Shown here piece by piece: positions 59,006 through 64,000 of a DNA stretch of 64,000 nt. Position numbers and translations under genes: made by a program. How positions within the stretch are numbered: position 1 is the stretch's first letter; each line of letters opens with the position of its first letter. The stretch is from Alphaproteobacteria bacterium (GTDB taxonomy: Bacteria > Pseudomonadota > Alphaproteobacteria > UBA8366 > Aestuariispiraceae), in contig JAWPMN010000001.1 of NCBI GenBank assembly GCA_033344895.1, positions 3,356,001 through 3,420,000 on the forward strand, given 5' to 3'. The notes under the pieces are model-generated. The model was not told the DNA's origin. It saw only the letters and a list, made by a program, of their open reading frames with translations, and made no database searches.

Positions 59006-59098
59006 ATTCTTTCTTAACCTTTACCGGACTACCTTTCGACTGCATGATTACAGAAGCTGGCGCACGGGGCGGCTAAGGTTAGGGACTGGAGACACCTT

Positions 59099-61930
59099 AT
59101 GGACGATCTTCTCAGCGAATTTCTGACGGAAACGGCGGAGAGCATGGATGTGCTCGACACCGAGCTGATCAAGCTGGAGCAGAACCCAAACGATCAGGCG
59201 ATCCTGTCCAATATTTTCCGGCTGGTTCATACCATCAAGGGGACCTGCGGGTTCCTGGGCCTGCCGCGACTGGAAGCGGTGGCGCACGCGTCCGAGAACG
59301 TTCTCGGCAGGATCCGCGACGGCGAACTGGATGTTTCGCCGGCGGCCGTATCCCTGGTTCTCGAATCCCTCGACCAGATCAAGCTGATCCTGAAAGGGTT
59401 GGAAGAGACGGAGGCCGAGCCTGCAGGCGATGACAGCGATCTGATCCAGCGACTCAATCATCTGGCGGAAACCGGCGAGGTCCCGGGCGCGGACAATGCG
59501 CCGCCAGCAGCCGCGAAACCGTCCGACGACGCGGATGAGGAAGATGCCGCCGCTGCTGCGGCCATGGAAGCGGAAGCGGGCAAGACGACTGCGGGAAGCG
59601 CTGCCTTCGACGCGATGCTGAACTCGGACGAGGTGGCGGAGGACTCCCCGGAACTACAGGCCGCATTCGACAATGCGGTTTACAAGGGGCCAGGCGATCC
59701 GAACGCCGCTTCGAAGGCAGCCGACGGCGCCGGGGAGCCGGAACCGGAGCCCGAAGCAGAGCCGGAGAAGGCCAATCTTCCGGCCACGACGGCCTCCAAG
59801 GCGCCGGCCACCAAGGAGACAAAGGCAGCCGAAGGGGCGCCGCCGGCCGAGAAGAAGGAAGGCGCCGGCGTCATTCAGACGATCCGCGTCAATGTCGATC
59901 TTCTGGAAAATCTGATGACCATGGTCTCGGAACTGGTCCTGACTCGGAACCAGTTGCTGCAAATTCTGCGCTCCCAGGGTGACAGCGAATTCAATGCGCC
60001 GCTTCAGCGCCTGTCCCACGTGACGTCCGAACTGCAGGAAGGGGTCATGAAGACCCGTATGCAGCCGATCGGGAACGCCTGGGCCAAGCTGCCGCGTATC
60101 GTTCGCGACCTGTCGCTTGAATTGGACAAGAAAATCGACCTACAGATGGTTGGTGCCGAGACGGAACTGGACCGTCAAGTGCTGGAAATCATCAAGGATC
60201 CGCTGACCCACATGGTCCGCAACTCCGCTGACCACGGTATTGAAATGCCGGCGGAGCGTGTGGCTGCGGGCAAGTCGGAAACCGGTACCATCACCCTGAA
60301 CGCCTTCCATGAAGGCGGGCACATCCTGATCGAGATCAAGGATGACGGGAAGGGATTGGCCGCGGACAAGATCAAGGCAAAGGCCATCGCGAACGGCCTG
60401 GCGACCGAGTCCGAACTGGAGCAGATGAGCGAGCATCAGATCCAGCAGTTCATTTTCGCTGCCGGCTTCTCTACCGCTGCTCAGGTGACCTCCGTTTCCG
60501 GCCGTGGCGTCGGCATGGATGTCGTGAAAAGCAATATCGACAAGATCGGTGGAACGGTCGAACTGAAGTCGACGGAAGGTAAGGGAACGACCTTTACCAT
60601 CAAGATTCCGCTGACACTCGCCATCGTCTCCGCCCTGATCGTGGAATGCGGCGCCGAACGCTTCGCCATTCCGCAGATCAGCGTCGTCGAACTGGTTCGT
60701 GCGTCCGCCGATGCCGAACACAAGATCGAGATGATCCACGGCACCCCGGTCCTGCGTCTGCGCAACCGGCTGTTGCCGCTGGTCAATCTGCGCAAGCTTC
60801 TGGACGTGGAAGGCGCGGACGACATGACCGATCTGGACGAGGCTTTCATCGTCGTCAGCCAGGTCGGTGCTTACACATTCGGCATCATTGTCGACAAGAT
60901 CTACGACGCCGAGGAAATCGTCGTGAAGCCGGTATCCTCCCTGGTACGGCATATCCCGATCTTTGCGGGCAATACCATTCTGGGGGACGGCAGCGTTATC
61001 ATGATCCTCGATCCCAACGGAATCGCCCAATCGACCGGCGAAATTCAGGTTGCCGAACAGCAGGCATTGGAAACGGCGGAGGCCCGTGCCAATCAGGGAC
61101 AGGAGCGGGTTGCACTGCTGTTGTTCCGCGCCGATGGAAAACAGCCCAAGGCGGTCCCGCTGGCACTCGTCGCGCGACTGGAAGAAATCAACTTCGACGA
61201 GGTCGAATACTCCAACGGCCGTGCGATGGTTCAGTATCGCGGATCGCTCATGCCCCTTGTTCCGGTCAATCCGAGCGAATCCTTCCCGGAGACGGGCAAG
61301 AAGCCAACCCTCGTGTTCTCGGACCGCTCGCGGTCGATGGGACTCGTGGTCGACGAAATCCTCGACATCGTCGAGGATCGCCTGACCGTCGAACATGGCG
61401 CGTCGCGCGAAGGTTTCGTCGGCAGCGCCATCGTCAACGGCCAAGCGACGGAGATCATCGATACCGCCCATTATCTGACGGTGGCCTTCCCGGATTGGTT
61501 CGGCCGCGAAAAGGGCGGCGCGCTGGAAACCAATGCCAACCATCAGGCGCGGGTGCTGCTGGTGGATGACAGTGCGTTCTTCCGCAACCTCCTGTCGCCG
61601 ATGCTCTCGGCGGCGGGCTACGCCGTTACCTCCGTCGACAGCGCCGAAGCTGCCTTGAAACTGCAGGCGCGCGGCCAGGAGTTCGACGCCATCGTGTCGG
61701 ATATCGAAATGCCCGGCATGAATGGTTTCGAACTGGTCGAGGAATTGCGCGGCGGTGGCCGCTGGTCGGATCTGCCCATCGTCGCGATGTCGTCGCACAC
61801 GACCCAGGCGGATCTGGAGCGGGGGCACGAGGTCGGCTTCACGGATTATGTCGCGAAACACGACCGCGACGGTCTGCTGCAGGCCCTTTCGGAAACCTTG
61901 ACCGACGGGTTTGTGCGCGAGGCCGGCTGA
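59099..61930 (+). CDS. cheA: Chemotaxis histidine kinase CheA with two CheW-like domains and a C-terminal receiver
   Basis: The 943-residue kinase begins with a Hpt domain (phosphorylated His44 in RLVHTIKGTC). An acidic Ala/Glu/Pro-rich linker follows, then the dimerisation/kinase core (LMTMVSELVLTRNQLLQ, HMVRNSADHGIEMP, GRGVGMDVVKSNI). A first CheW-like domain (about 505-640) is followed by a second (about 677-800) and a receiver domain with phosphoacceptor Asp near 875 (AIVSDIEMPG). No separate P2 domain is evident. It transduces chemoreceptor signals to CheY and CheB. The start is preceded by TGGAG. No cheW gene follows, and the second CheW-like domain may replace it. Confidence 0.95.
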   Translation: MDDLLSEFLTETAESMDVLDTELIKLEQNPNDQAILSNIFRLVHTIKGTCGFLGLPRLEAVAHASENVLGRIRDGELDVSPAAVSLVLESLDQIKLILKGLEETEAEPAGDDSDLIQRLNHLAETGEVPGADNAPPAAAKPSDDADEEDAAAAAAMEAEAGKTTAGSAAFDAMLNSDEVAEDSPELQAAFDNAVYKGPGDPNAASKAADGAGEPEPEPEAEPEKANLPATTASKAPATKETKAAEGAPPAEKKEGAGVIQTIRVNVDLLENLMTMVSELVLTRNQLLQILRSQGDSEFNAPLQRLSHVTSELQEGVMKTRMQPIGNAWAKLPRIVRDLSLELDKKIDLQMVGAETELDRQVLEIIKDPLTHMVRNSADHGIEMPAERVAAGKSETGTITLNAFHEGGHILIEIKDDGKGLAADKIKAKAIANGLATESELEQMSEHQIQQFIFAAGFSTAAQVTSVSGRGVGMDVVKSNIDKIGGTVELKSTEGKGTTFTIKIPLTLAIVSALIVECGAERFAIPQISVVELVRASADAEHKIEMIHGTPVLRLRNRLLPLVNLRKLLDVEGADDMTDLDEAFIVVSQVGAYTFGIIVDKIYDAEEIVVKPVSSLVRHIPIFAGNTILGDGSVIMILDPNGIAQSTGEIQVAEQQALETAEARANQGQERVALLLFRADGKQPKAVPLALVARLEEINFDEVEYSNGRAMVQYRGSLMPLVPVNPSESFPETGKKPTLVFSDRSRSMGLVVDEILDIVEDRLTVEHGASREGFVGSAIVNGQATEIIDTAHYLTVAFPDWFGREKGGALETNANHQARVLLVDDSAFFRNLLSPMLSAAGYAVTSVDSAEAALKLQARGQEFDAIVSDIEMPGMNGFELVEELRGGGRWSDLPIVAMSSHTTQADLERGHEVGFTDYVAKHDRDGLLQALSETLTDGFVREAG

Positions 61931-62095
61931 ACCGGTGTGATCGGCATGCCACCGTCATTGGAGCGACGGTATCCTTGCGAGTGATAGAGGCGGGGGCTAA
62001 TCTCGGATGAGACGGAATGAAGGCGGTTGCCGGACCCAGGGAGTTCCGGCGGTGCAGAATGTTCGAATTCGGTTTGTGGTCAGTGGGGTAGAACG

Positions 62096-62461
62096 ATGAA
62101 ATCCTGCATTGTCGTCGACGATTCTCGGGTCATCCGCATGGTGGCACGAAAGATCCTCGAGGAACTTGGCTTCGAGGTCATTGAAGCGGAAGACGGCCAG
62201 GAGGCGCTCGACGAATGCAAAAAGTCGATGCCCGATGGCGTTCTGCTGGACTGGAACATGCCTGTCATGGACGGTCTGACCTTCCTTAAGGAACTGCGGA
62301 AGCTGCCCAGCGGCGGCGACCCGAAGGTCGTGTTCTGCACGACGGAAAACGACCTGAACCACATTCAGGAGGCGATTTCCGCGGGGGCGGACGAATACAT
62401 CATGAAACCGTTCGACAGCGAGATTGTCTCGTCCAAATTCGCGCAGGTGGGGCTTCTTTGA
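62096..62461 (+). CDS. cheY: Chemotaxis response regulator CheY
   Basis: A 121-residue receiver domain with Asp8-Asp9, phosphoacceptor Asp52 in VLLDWNMPVMDG, Thr in VFCTTEN and Lys in IMKPFDS. It should bind the flagellar switch when phosphorylated. The ATG at 62096 matches the domain start; a longer frame upstream adds unrelated residues. It lies 165 bp after cheA. The cheB start follows its stop directly. Confidence 0.92.
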   Translation: MKSCIVVDDSRVIRMVARKILEELGFEVIEAEDGQEALDECKKSMPDGVLLDWNMPVMDGLTFLKELRKLPSGGDPKVVFCTTENDLNHIQEAISAGADEYIMKPFDSEIVSSKFAQVGLL

Positions 62462-63619
62462 ATGAGCAGCCTGGGCGCATCGCAAGCAGCGGCGGGGGCC
62501 AGTAACGCCGACCCGATCCGCGTCATGGTCGTGGATGACGCGCTTGTGATCCGGGGAATGCTGAGCCGCATGCTGGAGGAGGCGGGCGATATCAGCGTCG
62601 TGGCCTCGGCCGGCGACGGGGAACGCGCCTTGGCCCAACTGAAGCGCAATCCGGTCGACGTCGTCGTTCTGGATATTGAGATGCCGCGTATGGACGGGAT
62701 CGAGGCGTTGCCGAAGATCGTGTCCGAATACCCCAATATTCAGGTCGTGATGGCCTCGACCCTGACCAAACGCAATGCCGAGATCTCGCTCAAGGCAATG
62801 GAGCTGGGCGCTGCGGACTATGTCACCAAGCCCGGTTCAACCGGCGAGCTGCGGTCCGCGGACGAGTTCAAGCGCGAACTGGTGGAGAAAGTCCGGTCAC
62901 TGGGCAGGGCGGCACGGCGCCGTGCCGGACGAAATGCCCCGAAGCCGACGACATTCCGCGCGGATCCGGCAAAACCGACAACAGCGACGCTGACGCCCAA
63001 GGGGCGCGAAGTCGTCCTGCGGCCGCTGAAGCCTTTTCGACCGGAGGCGCTGGCCATCGGGAGTTCGACCGGCGGGCCACAGGCGCTGATGCGGGTTCTG
63101 AAGGATCTGGGCGAAGTGCGCCAGCCGATCTTCATCACGCAGCACATGCCGCCGACCTTCACAACGATCCTGGCGGAACATATCGGGCGCAGCACGGGGC
63201 GGAAGTGTGTCGAAGGGGTTTCCGGGATGGCCGTGGAAAGCGGCGGTATCTATCTTGCGCCGGGCGAACGTCATATGCTGATCCGGTCGTCAGGCGGCCG
63301 CACGGTTATCGAACTGACCGAAGACCCGCCGGAAAACTTCTGCCGGCCGGCGGTCGACCCGATGTTGCGCAGCCTGTCCACGGTCTATGGCGCAAAGCTG
63401 CTGGTGACGATTTTGACCGGCATGGGGTCAGACGGCGCAAAGGGTGGTAAAGTGTGCGTTGACGCCGGGGCTCAGGTTCTGGCACAGGACGAGGCGACGA
63501 GCGTCGTTTGGGGTATGCCGGGTGCGGCGGCCACTGCGGGAATATGCGGGGCGGTATTGCCGCTCGATAAGATCGGCCAGGAGATTCGTCGTTTCGCGGT
63601 CGACGGAGGACGGCCATGA
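62462..63619 (+). CDS. cheB: Chemotaxis protein-glutamate methylesterase CheB
   Basis: The 385-residue enzyme has an N-terminal receiver domain (phosphoacceptor Asp71 in VVVLDIEMPRMDG) and a linker rich in Arg and Pro (about 150-185). The C-terminal methylesterase carries the catalytic triad Ser202 (GSSTGG), His228 (TQHMP) and Asp324 (GMGSDG). It removes methyl groups from or deamidates chemoreceptors. The ATG immediately follows the cheY stop, and its own stop overlaps the cheR start by four bases. Confidence 0.95.
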   Translation: MSSLGASQAAAGASNADPIRVMVVDDALVIRGMLSRMLEEAGDISVVASAGDGERALAQLKRNPVDVVVLDIEMPRMDGIEALPKIVSEYPNIQVVMASTLTKRNAEISLKAMELGAADYVTKPGSTGELRSADEFKRELVEKVRSLGRAARRRAGRNAPKPTTFRADPAKPTTATLTPKGREVVLRPLKPFRPEALAIGSSTGGPQALMRVLKDLGEVRQPIFITQHMPPTFTTILAEHIGRSTGRKCVEGVSGMAVESGGIYLAPGERHMLIRSSGGRTVIELTEDPPENFCRPAVDPMLRSLSTVYGAKLLVTILTGMGSDGAKGGKVCVDAGAQVLAQDEATSVVWGMPGAAATAGICGAVLPLDKIGQEIRRFAVDGGRP

Positions 63620-64000
63620 AAATCGAAGATTTCGATATGCTGGCGACGCTGCTGAAGCAGCGTTCCGGTCTGGTGCTGACCAAGGACAAGGCGTATCTGC
63701 TGGAAACCCGCCTGATGCCGGTTGCGCGTAAGCACGGCATGAAGGATCTGGATCAGTTGTGCGACGCCGTCCGGCTTCGCAAGGACGCCAAGGTTATCGC
63801 CGATATCACCGAAGCGATGACGACGAACGAATCGCTGTTTTTCCGTGATACCAAGCCGTTCGATCAGTTCCGCAACGTCGTACTGCCGCAGTTGATGATC
63901 AACCGCGCATCGACGCGCAAGATCCGGATTTGGAGCGCCGCCTGTTCCAGCGGGCAGGAGCCCTATTCACTGGCCATGATCCTGAAGGAAGACCAGGCCA
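63616..64000 (+). CDS. cheR: Chemoreceptor methyltransferase CheR, N-terminal part, cut by the window edge
   Basis: Only the first 128 codons are present. The N-terminal helical domain is followed by TTNESLFFRD and the SAM-binding motif IWSAACSSGQEPYSLAM, both characteristic of CheR, which methylates glutamates on chemoreceptors using S-adenosylmethionine. The ATG at 63616 overlaps the cheB stop (ATGA). The frame is open to the right edge, so the rest of the gene and the operon lie outside the window. Confidence 0.93.
   Translation, partial: MKIEDFDMLATLLKQRSGLVLTKDKAYLLETRLMPVARKHGMKDLDQLCDAVRLRKDAKVIADITEAMTTNESLFFRDTKPFDQFRNVVLPQLMINRASTRKIRIWSAACSSGQEPYSLAMILKEDQA

Noticed and set aside
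59000-59019. Possible CtrA site upstream of cheA (GGTTAA...TTAACC)
   Set aside because: The two TTAA half-sites are 8 bases apart rather than 7, and the left half overlaps the chpT stop codon; only a near match.
60140-61861. 573-codon open frame antisense to cheA
   Set aside because: It mirrors the conserved CheA core and has low-complexity Asp/His/Arg-rich composition typical of antisense frames.

Overview
The window is GC-rich, densely packed chromosomal DNA from an alphaproteobacterium, most likely of the Rhodospirillales. The evidence is a ChpT-type histidine phosphotransferase, a Rhodospirillales-like phasin, TTAA-N7-TTAA (CtrA-type) sites and the cheA-cheY-cheB-cheR order. No rRNA, tRNA, CRISPR array, insertion sequence or prophage was recognised. 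Two genes run off the edges: a Cache-type membrane sensor at the left and cheR at the right.

Region by region. 1-6.0 kb: housekeeping and surface genes (sensor fragment, phasin, Anbu proteasome-like hydrolase, a lipoprotein, a DacF/SPOR D,D-carboxypeptidase, a GNAT enzyme and an Asp/Asn beta-hydroxylase family protein). 6.1-35.2 kb: a large type VI secretion (T6SS) locus. Two small tandem paralogues diverge from tssB-tssC-hcp-(unknown 181 aa)-tssE-tssF-tssG. An FAD oxidoreductase and a convergent periplasmic binding protein interrupt the locus. It resumes with clpV-vgrG-(MORN-repeat protein), a three-gene two-component cassette, PAAR, a SPOR membrane protein, a TssJ-like lipoprotein and tssK-tssL-tssM-tssA. 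35.2-46.1 kb: assorted metabolism (HutG-like deformylase, EEP enzyme, dienelactone hydrolase, Lrp regulator, RibF, MaoC hydratase, amidase, CobW-type GTPase, NAD synthetase, HAD phosphatase). 46.1-54.1 kb: an aromatic-acid cluster. A BoxR/BzdR-type regulator diverges from a flavodoxin, a DUF4863 protein, benzoate-CoA ligase, hydrolases, a MaoC protein and an old-yellow-enzyme-type dienoyl-CoA reductase. 54.1-58.2 kb: an AbrB-type transporter, an aspartoacylase-family enzyme, an orphan NuoE-NuoF fusion and DUF3553. 58.3-64 kb: chpT, then a chemotaxis operon without cheW.

The most striking feature is inside the T6SS locus. The sensor kinase at 21814-23508 carries an N-terminal membrane domain that closely resembles the ethylene-binding domain of plant ETR1. 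The counterparts of the Cu(I)-site Cys and His and of Asp25 are all present. It is followed by a single-domain response regulator and a receiver-kinase hybrid, and its promoter region holds an exact TTAA-N7-TTAA box. This suggests, as inference, a gas- or metal-responsive signalling module physically tied to secretion genes. No PpkA/PppA/Fha phosphorylation module is visible in the window.

All eight convergent gene junctions in the window fall between a 4-bp overlap and a 4-bp gap. Four of them share their stop codons through CTAG or CTAA.
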